This document shows positions 14,675 through 23,482 of a DNA stretch of 64,000 nt, one piece after another. The DNA lies in the NCBI RefSeq assembly GCF_032334255.1, contig NZ_JAUHMF010000001.1:434001-498000 (forward strand), read 5' to 3'. Position 1 is the stretch's first letter; every line of letters begins with the position of its first letter. The translations under genes were made by a program, and so were the position numbers. Source of the stretch: Thermanaerothrix solaris (GTDB lineage: Bacteria; Chloroflexota; Anaerolineae; Anaerolineales; Anaerolineaceae). The notes under the pieces are model-generated. The model did no database searches and was not told where the DNA came from. It saw only the letters and a program-made list of their open reading frames with translations.

Positions 14675-16009
14675 ATGACTAAGATCGCGTTTATCGGCGC
14701 TGGTAGCCTTGAGTTCACTACAAGCCTTGTGCGGGATATCCTTACCTTCCCTCTCTTACAAAACGCTACTCTTGCGCTAATGGATATCAATGCTGAGCGC
14801 TTAGAATTTGCCGAGCGGGCAGTGCGGAAAATTATTGCGGCTGGAAACTACCCTGCTAACGTACAGGCAACCCTTGATCGCACCGAGGCCCTTAGAGACG
14901 CCGATGTAGTGCTCACCACCATCCTCGTTGGTTCTACAGATGTGTGGCGCCACGATATAGAAATACCCAAGAAGTATGGGGTTGATATCAATGTTGGCGA
15001 TACCCGCGGCCCAAGCGGCATCTTTCGCTTCCTGCGCACACTTCCCCCCATGCTTGAAATCGTGCGCGATATGGAACGCCTTTGTCCTAAAGCCGTTTTG
15101 CTTAATTACACCAATCCCATGGCTATGCTATGTGGAGCCCTACAACGTCAGACCTTTATTCCGGTAACGGGTCTTTGCCACAGTGTGCAAGGGACGGCAA
15201 AAATGCTGGCTGAGTGGATCGGAGCCCCTTTTGATGAAATCACTTACACTTGCGCGGGAATAAACCACCAAGCCTTTTTCCTAAAATATGAATGGAATGG
15301 TGAAGATGCCTATCCCCTCATCCGCAAGGCTGTCATCGAACGCCCTGAGATTTACAACCAAGAGCAAGTGCGTAACGAGATGTTTCTTCATCTCGATTAC
15401 TACCCTACCGAATCAAGTGGACACAACTCGGAATATAATCCCTGGTTTCGCAAACGCCCCGATCTGATCGAAAAGTACTGCACCCATGGTACGGGTTGGA
15501 ACCCTGGTGAGTATGCCTACATACTCAAAGAATATCAGAAAACCGAACTTACTTGGAAAGAGCGTGTTCGTGCAGACCTAGCGCGCGAGTTAACGCCAGA
15601 AGATCTAAAACGTGGTGACGAGTATGCCGCGTACATCATCAATGCACTGATGGGAGGTGAACCCTTCGGCTTCAACGGAAACGTGCCTAATACCCACCTG
15701 ATTACCAATCTGCCTTACGGGGCTTGCGTGGAAGTTCCCGTTTATGTGGACAAAGGGGGTTTTCATCCCATTTATGTGGGTGCTCTGCCTCCCCAACTGG
15801 TCGCGCTAATTCACACCAATGTCATGGTAGAAGAGATGGCTATTGAAGCCGCCCTAACCGGAAATGCTCGTTTGGTAATGCAGGCCTGCCTCCACGACCC
15901 CCTGACTGCCGCGGTTCTTTCCATGGAAGAAATCAAAACCATGGTTAAGGAAATGTTTGTCCAAAATCGCGCATACTTGCCTCAATTTACCAAGATTGAT
16001 GTCGAGTAG
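14675..16009 (+). CDS. melA: GH4 family alpha-galactosidase (MelA-like)
   Basis: NAD+- and Mn2+-dependent hydrolase that cleaves alpha-galactosides by a redox elimination mechanism in the cytosol. The 444-residue protein has the GH4 dinucleotide site at the N-terminus (KIAFIGAGSLEFT), VLTTILVGS, NYTNPMAMLCGAL, and the metal and substrate motif GLCHSVQGTAKM. The CHSVQ variant is typical of alpha-galactosidase/alpha-glucuronidase branches of GH4. AGINHQAFFLKYEW and HNSEYNPWFRKRPDLI follow. Length fits the family. It leads a plus-strand operon with an ABC importer and a GH36 enzyme; GGAAGG precedes the ATG. Confidence 0.88.
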   Translation: MTKIAFIGAGSLEFTTSLVRDILTFPLLQNATLALMDINAERLEFAERAVRKIIAAGNYPANVQATLDRTEALRDADVVLTTILVGSTDVWRHDIEIPKKYGVDINVGDTRGPSGIFRFLRTLPPMLEIVRDMERLCPKAVLLNYTNPMAMLCGALQRQTFIPVTGLCHSVQGTAKMLAEWIGAPFDEITYTCAGINHQAFFLKYEWNGEDAYPLIRKAVIERPEIYNQEQVRNEMFLHLDYYPTESSGHNSEYNPWFRKRPDLIEKYCTHGTGWNPGEYAYILKEYQKTELTWKERVRADLARELTPEDLKRGDEYAAYIINALMGGEPFGFNGNVPNTHLITNLPYGACVEVPVYVDKGGFHPIYVGALPPQLVALIHTNVMVEEMAIEAALTGNARLVMQACLHDPLTAAVLSMEEIKTMVKEMFVQNRAYLPQFTKIDVE

Positions 16010-16015
16010 ATAGAA

Positions 16016-17059
16016 ATGCTTCTGGAAAACTACCGTCCTCGTCCCAAATTGGTGACCAAAGTAACACCGGTCCTTTACCCTCGCCATCCGGTCATTGATG
16101 CTCACAATCACCTGGCCGAGCCGTTTGGTGGCGGTTGGGACAAGAAACCCCTCTCTCAATTGCTAGATATTTTGGATGAAGCAGGCGTGCGCATTTATGT
16201 TGATTTGGATGGCGGTTGGGGTGAAAATATACTTACCACCCACCTCAACCTTTTCAAAGCCCGTGCCCCAGAACGATTTCGCGTCTTCGGGGGTGTGGAT
16301 TGGAGCAAGTGGTCAGAATTGGGCAACCGTTTTCCAGATTGGGCAGCCAATCGGCTACGAGTCCAAAAAGAATGGGGGGCTGACGGTCTTAAAGTATGGA
16401 AACTCTTTGGCCTTCAGGTACGCGACCACGAAGGAAATTTGGTCAAAGTAGACGATCCACGGCTAGATATCCTCTGGGAAACAGCAGCGGATTTAAAGCT
16501 TCCGGTGCTTATCCACGTTGCCGATCCGGTAGCCTTTTTTGATCCCGTTGACGAAACGAATGAACGCTGGGAAGAACTCAATCAGCATCCAGATTGGGTC
16601 TTTACTAGCCCCCCTTACCCGCCATTTACCGAGATTTTAGAAGCCTTTTACCGTCTAGTCAAAGCGCACCCACGCACGCTGTTCATTGGTGCTCATGTTG
16701 GCTGTTATGCCGAAAACCTAGCCTGGGTAAGTAAGATGCTTGATGATTGTCCAAATTATTACATTGATATCGCCGCGCGAATCGGCGAACTTGGACGACA
16801 ACCGTATTCGGCCCGACGTTTCTTTATCCAATATCAAGATCGCATCCTCTTCGGTAGTGATCTGGGCCCCGACTTAGAGGCCTATCGCATTTATTACCGT
16901 TTCTTAGAAACTGATGATGAATACTTTAACTACAACCCAGGAGATGTTCCGCTCCAAGGGCGCTGGTTTATCTATGGCCTTTACCTCCCTGCTGAGGTGC
17001 TGGCTAAGGTTTATTACCAAAATGCTCAGGAGGTGCTTGGAATCCAAACTTTACCCTGA
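16016..17059 (+). CDS. amidohydrolase family 2 protein (metal-dependent TIM-barrel hydrolase)
   Basis: A 347-residue protein of the Amidohydro_2 superfamily. The metal-site pattern is visible: VIDAHNHLAEP (HxH-like) near residue 25, then VLIHVADP (His on strand 5), LFIGAHVGC (His on strand 6) and ILFGSDLGPD (Asp on strand 8). Relatives are hydrolases, lactonases or decarboxylases (for example of 2-pyrone or ACMSD type). It begins 7 bases after the GH4 gene, so it is co-transcribed and probably acts on the same sugar or an aglycone or lactone from it. The exact reaction cannot be read from sequence. Confidence 0.75.
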   Translation: MLLENYRPRPKLVTKVTPVLYPRHPVIDAHNHLAEPFGGGWDKKPLSQLLDILDEAGVRIYVDLDGGWGENILTTHLNLFKARAPERFRVFGGVDWSKWSELGNRFPDWAANRLRVQKEWGADGLKVWKLFGLQVRDHEGNLVKVDDPRLDILWETAADLKLPVLIHVADPVAFFDPVDETNERWEELNQHPDWVFTSPPYPPFTEILEAFYRLVKAHPRTLFIGAHVGCYAENLAWVSKMLDDCPNYYIDIAARIGELGRQPYSARRFFIQYQDRILFGSDLGPDLEAYRIYYRFLETDDEYFNYNPGDVPLQGRWFIYGLYLPAEVLAKVYYQNAQEVLGIQTLP

Positions 17060-17115
17060 CTTACAACCCAGACAACACCTACCCGATCTTGTCTTTTCAG
17101 GAAGGAGAGATGAAG

Positions 17116-18468
17116 ATGAAACGCAATCCCTTGTATTTGCTTATGATTCTCGTTTTGGTGTTAATGGTGGCTCTCTCAGCATGTGCTCCAGCGGCTACCC
17201 CCACCCCGACCGCTCCGGCTTCGACCTCAGCAACTGCCGAGACCACCACACCGCCTACGGCGTCTCCTCAACCCGCTCAGGAAAAAATCACGGTAATCTT
17301 TCCCCGTCACGAGGCCGATATTGTCGGTGCCTTTGAAGCCCGTGTTCGCGAATTTGAAAAAACAACCGGGATAAAAGTCGAATTAATTCAGAGTGACTGG
17401 GATTCGGTTGCCGACCGCGTGATCCCTGAAATGGCAACCGGGGGTAGCGCTTATGATGTGGTGGAATTTGATAACGGCTGGGTGGCTGAATGGTGTGGGG
17501 CAGGATGGGTTACCCCTCTCAATGATTTTATGCCTGAGGGATTCACTCAGGGCATGATCCCTGGCCTAGTAGATCTCTTCTCCTGCCCGGACGGAAAACT
17601 TTACGGCGTGGTTTGGAACAATGATACACGCTTTTTCTATTACAACGCCGCCAAGTTAGAAACTGCCGGTTATACCCAACCCCCTCGCACCTGGCAAGAA
17701 TTCAAAGAGATGAGCCTAGCTGCTAAGGATAAGGGCGTGGTCCAATATGGCATGGCGCCATCTTGGAATCAAGAATGGGCACTGGCTAACGAATTCCATT
17801 TCTGGACCTATACCTTCGGCGGCAAAATTGTTGACGAACAAGGGTGTTTCGAGTTTAACAAAGATCCTAACACCCTGGCAGCCCTTCAGTTTATGATTGA
17901 CGCGCTCAAAGAAGGTGTGGCTAACCCTGCAGGCTTAACTTACGACCAAGCCACTGCTCAAGATGCTTTTCTTAAGGGTGACACCCTATTCCTGCCTCAG
18001 GGTATCGCGGGCTTAATGGCTTATACTCAGGATCCCAACATTTCAAAAGTTGCGGGTCAAGTTAAAGTTGGCCTTGTACCTGGTGCCACTCCCGACTTAA
18101 GCGCAACCCTTACTCTACCCGAAGCCTATGCCATTCCGGCAAACTCCAAACATAAAGAAGCGGCCTGGAAATTTATCCAGTTCATGACCAGCCGCGAGAC
18201 AAATAAAATTCTTGCTCAGGAAATCGGTCTCTTGCCCATCTGGACCGACCTCTATACCGATCCTGACCTTCTGGCCAAATATCCCTTCTGGGCTGATTTC
18301 CAAGCACAGTTGTCTACGGCGCGAGGTCTATCCAAGTTAACTTGGTATGGCGACTTTGTGGATGTAACCATCGCTGAAGTTCACAAGGCCTTGGCGGGCG
18401 AACAAACCGCCCAGCAAGCGTTAGATAATATGGCCAAAGGATTAGCCCAGTTCGAGTGTCAACCCTGA
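17116..18468 (+). CDS. sugar ABC transporter substrate-binding lipoprotein
   Basis: Extracytoplasmic solute receptor of the family 1 (MalE/UgpB-like) type. The N-terminal signal NPLYLLMILVLVLMVALSAC ends at a lipobox Cys and is followed by an Ala/Pro/Thr-rich linker (about 40 residues) that tethers the receptor, then the binding domain (ITVIFPRHEADIVGAFEARV, MATGGSAYDVVEFDNG, NNDTRFFYYNA). I chose ATG 17116, eight bases after AAGGAG; ATG 17110 is too close to that site. A GC-rich hairpin follows before the permease genes. No ABC ATPase is encoded in this operon, so a shared MsmK/UgpC-type ATPase is expected elsewhere. Confidence 0.88.
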   Translation: MKRNPLYLLMILVLVLMVALSACAPAATPTPTAPASTSATAETTTPPTASPQPAQEKITVIFPRHEADIVGAFEARVREFEKTTGIKVELIQSDWDSVADRVIPEMATGGSAYDVVEFDNGWVAEWCGAGWVTPLNDFMPEGFTQGMIPGLVDLFSCPDGKLYGVVWNNDTRFFYYNAAKLETAGYTQPPRTWQEFKEMSLAAKDKGVVQYGMAPSWNQEWALANEFHFWTYTFGGKIVDEQGCFEFNKDPNTLAALQFMIDALKEGVANPAGLTYDQATAQDAFLKGDTLFLPQGIAGLMAYTQDPNISKVAGQVKVGLVPGATPDLSATLTLPEAYAIPANSKHKEAAWKFIQFMTSRETNKILAQEIGLLPIWTDLYTDPDLLAKYPFWADFQAQLSTARGLSKLTWYGDFVDVTIAEVHKALAGEQTAQQALDNMAKGLAQFECQP

Positions 18469-18491
18469 TCAAAACCCTGATCAAATGTAAT

Positions 18492-18525
18492 GGGGGGACA
18501 AGATAATTAGGCGTCTTGTCCCCCC
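18492..18525 (+). repeat. strong hairpin between binding-protein and permease genes
   Basis: GGGGGGACAAG (18492-18502) pairs perfectly with CTTGTCCCCCC (18515-18525) around a 12-base loop. No T-run follows, so it is more likely an mRNA-stabilising element that protects the highly needed receptor message than a full terminator. Confidence 0.7.
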
Positions 18526-18551
18526 AACTCCAAGAGTCAACCACACTGACT

Positions 18552-19460
18552 ATGCCGAGAAAATTACGCTCACGCCCTCTAACAGACAACCCGCAACTAT
18601 TAGGCCTATTACTCACTTTGCCGGCATTAATGGCCATACTAGCGGTGGTTTTAATCCCAATCGTTAGTTCCTTCTGGCTTAGCCTTCATCAAAAGGATCT
18701 TTCGCGCCCGCAATACGATGCTTTTATCGCTCTTAAGAATTACCTAACTCTGCTACGCGATTCGCGTTATCTTAACTCGCTTTGGGTTACCTTCCGCTTT
18801 AGCCTAACTTCAGTCATTATGGAGGTAATCCTTGGAGTAAGTATTGCCCTAGTCCTAAATCAACGATTCGTAGGACGGGGCTTTGTGCGCGGTTTGATGA
18901 TACTGCCATGGGCGATGCCCTCAATTGTCAATGCAGCCATGTGGAAATGGATCTATAACGCCGATTATGGGGCGTTGAACGCCTTACTCACCCAACTGCA
19001 TATCATTGAAGGTTATCGTGTTTGGCTGGCCGATCCGACCTGGGCAACGATCTTGATCATTCTCGCAAATGTTTGGAAGGAAACACCCTTTACAGTCATC
19101 CTGGTTCTGGCGGCACTCCAGGCTATTCCAGAGGATCTCTATGAAGCAGCCCGTGTGGACGGCGCATCGGCCTGGCGTTCGTTTTGGCATATCACCCTTC
19201 CCCTTATCAGCCCCGTGCTCATGGTTGCATCAATGTTGCAGTTTATCTGGGGCTTTCAGACTTTCGAACTTGTTTATGTGACAACAGGTGGTGGACCTTT
19301 CAGTACCACGGAATTGACCACTTTAAGAGTCTACGCAACAACCTTTCGGTCGTTACGCTTTGGGTACGGTGCCGCTATGGCTTACTTGACCAGTTTGGTT
19401 ATTCTAATTCCGGCGGTTTTTTATATTCGCTCGGCTTACCGCCGTGTGGTGGAGATGTAG
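18552..19460 (+). CDS. sugar ABC transporter permease, MalF/UgpA type
   Basis: A 302-residue membrane protein with about six helices (LLGLLLTLPALMAILAVVLI is the first). The cytoplasmic EAA loop that docks the ATPase is present: IPEDLYEAARVDGASAWRSF with the downstream ITLPLISPVL. I chose ATG 18552 because the longer reading begins with TTG inside the upstream hairpin; the ribosome site is weak. It forms the heterodimeric pore with the next gene, two bases downstream. Confidence 0.9.
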   Translation: MPRKLRSRPLTDNPQLLGLLLTLPALMAILAVVLIPIVSSFWLSLHQKDLSRPQYDAFIALKNYLTLLRDSRYLNSLWVTFRFSLTSVIMEVILGVSIALVLNQRFVGRGFVRGLMILPWAMPSIVNAAMWKWIYNADYGALNALLTQLHIIEGYRVWLADPTWATILIILANVWKETPFTVILVLAALQAIPEDLYEAARVDGASAWRSFWHITLPLISPVLMVASMLQFIWGFQTFELVYVTTGGGPFSTTELTTLRVYATTFRSLRFGYGAAMAYLTSLVILIPAVFYIRSAYRRVVEM

Positions 19461-19461
19461 C

Positions 19462-20319
19462 ATGAGAGTCCTATCAAAGCGTTTTGTGTCCAGGCTCTTG
19501 CTCTACATTCTGGTCATAATAATTGTGGTGTGGACGGTTGCTCCCTATTTATGGCTGATTATTTCATCCTTCTCCTCCAAAATTGAATTGCTAACCGTGC
19601 CTCTGCGTTGGATCCCCTCTCGACCCACATTGGAAAATTATCGTTCGCTCTTTTTTGAATACGGGGAAGAAAGCGTTAATGTTAGGCTTTTCATAAAGTC
19701 CCTAACCAATTCTGTAATTATCTCATTAAGCACGATGAGTATTGCAACTGTCTTAGGAGTTTTTGCGGCTTATGCCATTGCCCGATTGCGTTTTCGCGGC
19801 AATCAGGGGATGATCCTGACCATGATGTCCATTCAATTGATACCCCCAATTATCCTGGTCATCCCTCTTTATGTCATCATGCGCCAGGCAAAATTGCTGG
19901 ATACCCACCTTGGTCTCATTATCGTAGATTTAAGCATTGCTTTGCCCTTGGTTATCTGGTTAATGCGGAGTTATTTTGCCTCTATTCCTTCGGAATTAGA
20001 GGATGCAGCTCGCATTGATGGATGCACATATTTTGATGCGCTATTTCGAATCGTCCTCCCCCTTTCTGGACCAGGATTAGTAAGCGTAATGATCTTTGCC
20101 TTTATTGCATCATGGAATGAATATCTCTATGCCTTTATCTATACGAACATTAATGCTAAAACCCTACCTGTATTAATCGGCGAGTTCAGTACCAAACTTG
20201 GGCTTGAGTACCTGAAAATTGCAGCGGCGGGAGTATTAGCCAGTTTACCCCCCGTGTTTTTAGCATTGATCTTCCAGCGTTTCATCATCCGAGGTTTAAC
20301 TGCTGGCGCAATTAAGTGA
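19462..20319 (+). CDS. sugar ABC transporter permease, MalG/UgpE type
   Basis: A 285-residue permease with six predicted helices. The N-terminal APYLWLIISSFSSKIEL and the EAA loop IPSELEDAARIDGCTYFDALF followed by IVLPLSGPGLV are typical of MalG. ATG 19462 is one base after the previous stop, with GGAG upstream inside the preceding gene, so it is translationally coupled. It pairs with the MalF-like partner and the receptor at 17116. Confidence 0.9.
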   Translation: MRVLSKRFVSRLLLYILVIIIVVWTVAPYLWLIISSFSSKIELLTVPLRWIPSRPTLENYRSLFFEYGEESVNVRLFIKSLTNSVIISLSTMSIATVLGVFAAYAIARLRFRGNQGMILTMMSIQLIPPIILVIPLYVIMRQAKLLDTHLGLIIVDLSIALPLVIWLMRSYFASIPSELEDAARIDGCTYFDALFRIVLPLSGPGLVSVMIFAFIASWNEYLYAFIYTNINAKTLPVLIGEFSTKLGLEYLKIAAAGVLASLPPVFLALIFQRFIIRGLTAGAIK

Positions 20320-20340
20320 GCAAACCATGGAGAGGAAAAC

Positions 20341-22332
20341 ATGGGTATGGTCTTAAAATTTGGTGCTTTGAACTTAGTTTTCGATGAGCAGGCTGCAATT
20401 TCTCTGTTTCATAACGACAAGTTGGTCAGCCAACTCTTCCCTTTGGTAGAACTCTATAATCAAATCCCTTTAGATTCACCGGTAAAAACCGCCTTCCAAG
20501 GTCCTGTAGACCTTTCCTCTTCATTAGGGAAAGGGTTTCGTTATTCGGTTGAGATAACATATAAGTGTGACTTAATCTGCATCATTAATATAGATTATTT
20601 TCCCCGTTGGCACGATACCGTCTTTTTACATTGGAGGTTCGAAAATCGCGGTGATCTTCCAATAGAGATTAATCGCCTGAGCCTTCCTCGGATGTCAATT
20701 CCGCGTCCATCTTCTCAAAGTGTGTGGACGTTTCAGGGCGCTGCAGTTCAATGGGGTCAGGATTTCGCGTTTGAACTACCATCAACTTTTTATAGAGACA
20801 ACTTTCTTGGACATCTTCAGGATGGTGAAGGGGGTGGTATCCCCTTGGTGGATTTTTGGACCCCTGACTTAGGAATTGCACTGGGACATCTTGAAACCGT
20901 ATCTCAACCCTGGTATATGCCTGTTGAAGCCAGCGTCGACCAGATCGTCGCATCCTTACAATGGCGAAGCAACACCCATCTTGAACCAGGAAATAGTTTG
21001 GATGGTTTGTATACCGTGCTGATGATTCACCACGGTGATTTTTTTGAGCCTTTAGCGCGTTATCGCGAAATGATGAAATTACGGGGTGTTGTACCAGCCC
21101 AGCCCTCAACCGAAGATTATGAACCGGCTTGGTGTTCATGGGGCTACGAATTTGATGTTCGTCCGGAAGAAATCGAAGGGGTATTACCCATGCTCACCCG
21201 TTTGGGAATTCGCTGGGTGACGCTGGACGACCGCTGGTTTGATCATTACGGAGATTGGAACCCCCGGCAAGATACCTTCCCAAGCGGGGACGAGGAAATG
21301 AAAAACCTGGTGGAAAGGATCCACCAAGCAGGGTTAAAGGCTCAATTATGGTGGTATCCACTTTGCGCTGAGGATGGGCATGGACAATGGGACACATTAA
21401 CCTATGGCTATTCTCGAGTACTCTTAGAGCACCCTGATTGGGTGGTGCTGAATTCTGACGGATCTATCGCTCGTAATAACCGCCATTTGGCAATGCTTTG
21501 TCCTGCCTTATCCGAGGTTCAAAATTACACTCTCAAACTGGTCGAACGCTTTATCGGTGAATGGGGATTTGATGGCTTCAAATTGGATAATATTTACACG
21601 ATGGCCCAATGCTACAACCCTGCTCATGGTCATCAGGAACCAGAAGAATCAATCCAGGGCTTCGGTTCACTTTATCGCCAAATTCTCACCGAAAGTCGGC
21701 GATTACGACAACAGGCTGTGATCCAAATCTGCCCATGCGGGACACCTCTCACTTTCGACCTCATTCCTGCTGTTTCGCAAACGGTCGCTGCAGATCCAAC
21801 CTCCAGTTATCAGGTACGCCAAAGGATAAAATTTTATAAGGCACTTATGGGACCCCAATCAGCAGTATTTGCTGATCATGTTGAACTCACGGACGGCGGT
21901 GAGGATTTTGCTTCTCAAATTGGTGCGGGTGGAGTACCCGGTACAAAATTCGTCTGGCCTGAACGGCCTGAAATCCTGTCCCGGTTGCGGGAAGTTTGGT
22001 TGCTTACCTCAGAAAAGGAGGAGGTGTGGCGGAAATGGTTTCAAATTTACCATGAACACCGACTCGCTGAGGGTGAATATCTCAATCTTTACGATATGGC
22101 TTTTGATTATCCGGAAAGCCATGTTATCCGCAAAGGGCATCGCTTTTATTATGCTTTCTTTGCACCCAATTTCAAAGGGGAAGTTGAGTTCAGAGGCTTA
22201 GAAGCCAAGTCGTATCGGCTAGTGGATTACGTCAATGGTCGTAATGTTGGGGTCATTCATGGGGAAAACCCTGTTCTGCATATTGAGTTCGAGCAATCAC
22301 TCTTAGTGGTTGCAATTCCTGAAAATCTTTGA
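20341..22332 (+). CDS. GH36-type alpha-galactosidase
   Basis: A 663-residue cytosolic glycosidase of clan GH-D. An N-terminal beta-sandwich (residues 1-240) precedes the TIM barrel: WCSWGYEFDV, RLGIRWVTLDDRWFDHYGDW, LKAQLWWYPLCAEDGHG, and the nucleophile motif WGFDGFKLDNIYT with Asp416. A later Asp in AADPTSSYQVRQR is a candidate acid/base. A C-terminal beta domain closes the protein. No signal peptide is seen, so substrates are imported first. It acts with the GH4 enzyme in the same operon, giving two mechanistically different alpha-galactosidases, perhaps for phosphorylated versus free or differently linked substrates. Confidence 0.85.
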   Translation: MGMVLKFGALNLVFDEQAAISLFHNDKLVSQLFPLVELYNQIPLDSPVKTAFQGPVDLSSSLGKGFRYSVEITYKCDLICIINIDYFPRWHDTVFLHWRFENRGDLPIEINRLSLPRMSIPRPSSQSVWTFQGAAVQWGQDFAFELPSTFYRDNFLGHLQDGEGGGIPLVDFWTPDLGIALGHLETVSQPWYMPVEASVDQIVASLQWRSNTHLEPGNSLDGLYTVLMIHHGDFFEPLARYREMMKLRGVVPAQPSTEDYEPAWCSWGYEFDVRPEEIEGVLPMLTRLGIRWVTLDDRWFDHYGDWNPRQDTFPSGDEEMKNLVERIHQAGLKAQLWWYPLCAEDGHGQWDTLTYGYSRVLLEHPDWVVLNSDGSIARNNRHLAMLCPALSEVQNYTLKLVERFIGEWGFDGFKLDNIYTMAQCYNPAHGHQEPEESIQGFGSLYRQILTESRRLRQQAVIQICPCGTPLTFDLIPAVSQTVAADPTSSYQVRQRIKFYKALMGPQSAVFADHVELTDGGEDFASQIGAGGVPGTKFVWPERPEILSRLREVWLLTSEKEEVWRKWFQIYHEHRLAEGEYLNLYDMAFDYPESHVIRKGHRFYYAFFAPNFKGEVEFRGLEAKSYRLVDYVNGRNVGVIHGENPVLHIEFEQSLLVVAIPENL

Positions 22333-22348
22333 CCACAAAGGGAGTTCT

Positions 22349-23395
22349 ATGAAGCCGGGTGATTTTACCTATCATGAAATAACGACGCAAACTGAAGCCT
22401 GGGTTGAGGCACTCGATGTTGTCGAGCGCTCCCGCACTGACCTGACCACCCTTTTCAGTCACCACTACAGCCAAGTAATTTTTACTGGATGTGGTTCTAC
22501 GTACTACCTTTCAAAGGCCGCTGCAGCCCTTTTCCAAGAATGTACCGGCCGTATTGCCCGAGCCGCCCCCGCGGGCGAGCTGTTGCTCAACGAAAGAACA
22601 ATTCTACCAAGCAACCACGTTGAGCCCACCTTATTGATTGCCATAAGCCGATCTGGCACCACCACTGAAACCCTGCGTGCCGTTGAACGCTTCAAAACCC
22701 ATCATCGCGGCAAGGTATTGGTCATCACAAATTATGCCGATCGCCCGCTCCCCCAGTTGGCCGATCTTTCGTTGATCATTGAAAAAGGCCAGGAAGAAAG
22801 TATCGCCCAGACTCGCTCCTTCGCTTCAATGTATGTTGCGGCTGTTGCCACAAGCCTTCTCGCCGGGGAGCATCACAGCGAGCGCTCAGCCATGTACCAA
22901 TTAGCTGAGAAAGGGCAAACATTGCTAAGCTCCTACGCTTCTCTGGCTCAAGAAATAGGCGAAAATTTGAATTTTGATCGTTTTTACTTTTTGGGCAGTG
23001 GTATTCGATATGGACTTGCCTGTGAAGCAAATCTGAAAATGAAAGAAATGACCCTTACCCACAGTGAACCTTTCCATTTCCTGGAATTCCGCCATGGCCC
23101 AATGTCCATGGTTGGGGGTCATACCGTTGTAGTGGGTCTGCTATCCGAGTCAAATTTTCCACACGAATGGGCCGTTTTGGAGGAAATGCAAAGTCTTGGA
23201 GCCAGGATTCTCTCTCTAGCGAATCGTGGCGATAAAGTCAGCATAAAATTTCATAGCCACCTTCCCGAATTAGTGTATGGTGTCCTCTATTTACCTGTAT
23301 TGCAACTAATGGCTTACTATCGTGCCTTAGCCAAGGGGTTGGACCCAGATCGTCCTACCCACTTAAGCGCTGTCGTTGAACTTGATACACTCTAG
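22349..23395 (+). CDS. SIS-domain sugar-phosphate isomerase/deaminase (AgaS/GlmS-like)
   Basis: A 348-residue protein with two SIS domains: FTGCGSTYYLSKAAAALF and LIAISRSGTTTETLRAV in the first, and FYFLGSGIRYGLACEANLKMKEM plus FRHGPMSMVGG in the second. This is the isomerase half of glucosamine-6-phosphate synthase without the glutaminase domain, the architecture of AgaS and related aldose-ketose isomerases or deaminases. In a galactoside operon an AgaS-type role on galactosamine- or tagatose-phosphate is plausible. ATG 22349 follows AAAGGGAG; the longer reading overlaps the GH36 gene. Confidence 0.82.
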   Translation: MKPGDFTYHEITTQTEAWVEALDVVERSRTDLTTLFSHHYSQVIFTGCGSTYYLSKAAAALFQECTGRIARAAPAGELLLNERTILPSNHVEPTLLIAISRSGTTTETLRAVERFKTHHRGKVLVITNYADRPLPQLADLSLIIEKGQEESIAQTRSFASMYVAAVATSLLAGEHHSERSAMYQLAEKGQTLLSSYASLAQEIGENLNFDRFYFLGSGIRYGLACEANLKMKEMTLTHSEPFHFLEFRHGPMSMVGGHTVVVGLLSESNFPHEWAVLEEMQSLGARILSLANRGDKVSIKFHSHLPELVYGVLYLPVLQLMAYYRALAKGLDPDRPTHLSAVVELDTL

Positions 23396-23482
23396 AAAGG
23401 AGGTTAATTCAAAGACATTAGCCACTTACTTCCATCATATAAAATCGCGATTCTTTTCTAAACTAATGGAATGGAGGAAACC

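Noticed and set aside
18516..18551. Longer N-terminus of the first MalF-like permease starting at TTG 18516.
   Set aside because: The TTG lies inside the right arm of a strong hairpin and the extra residues lack family similarity; ATG 18552 is preferred.
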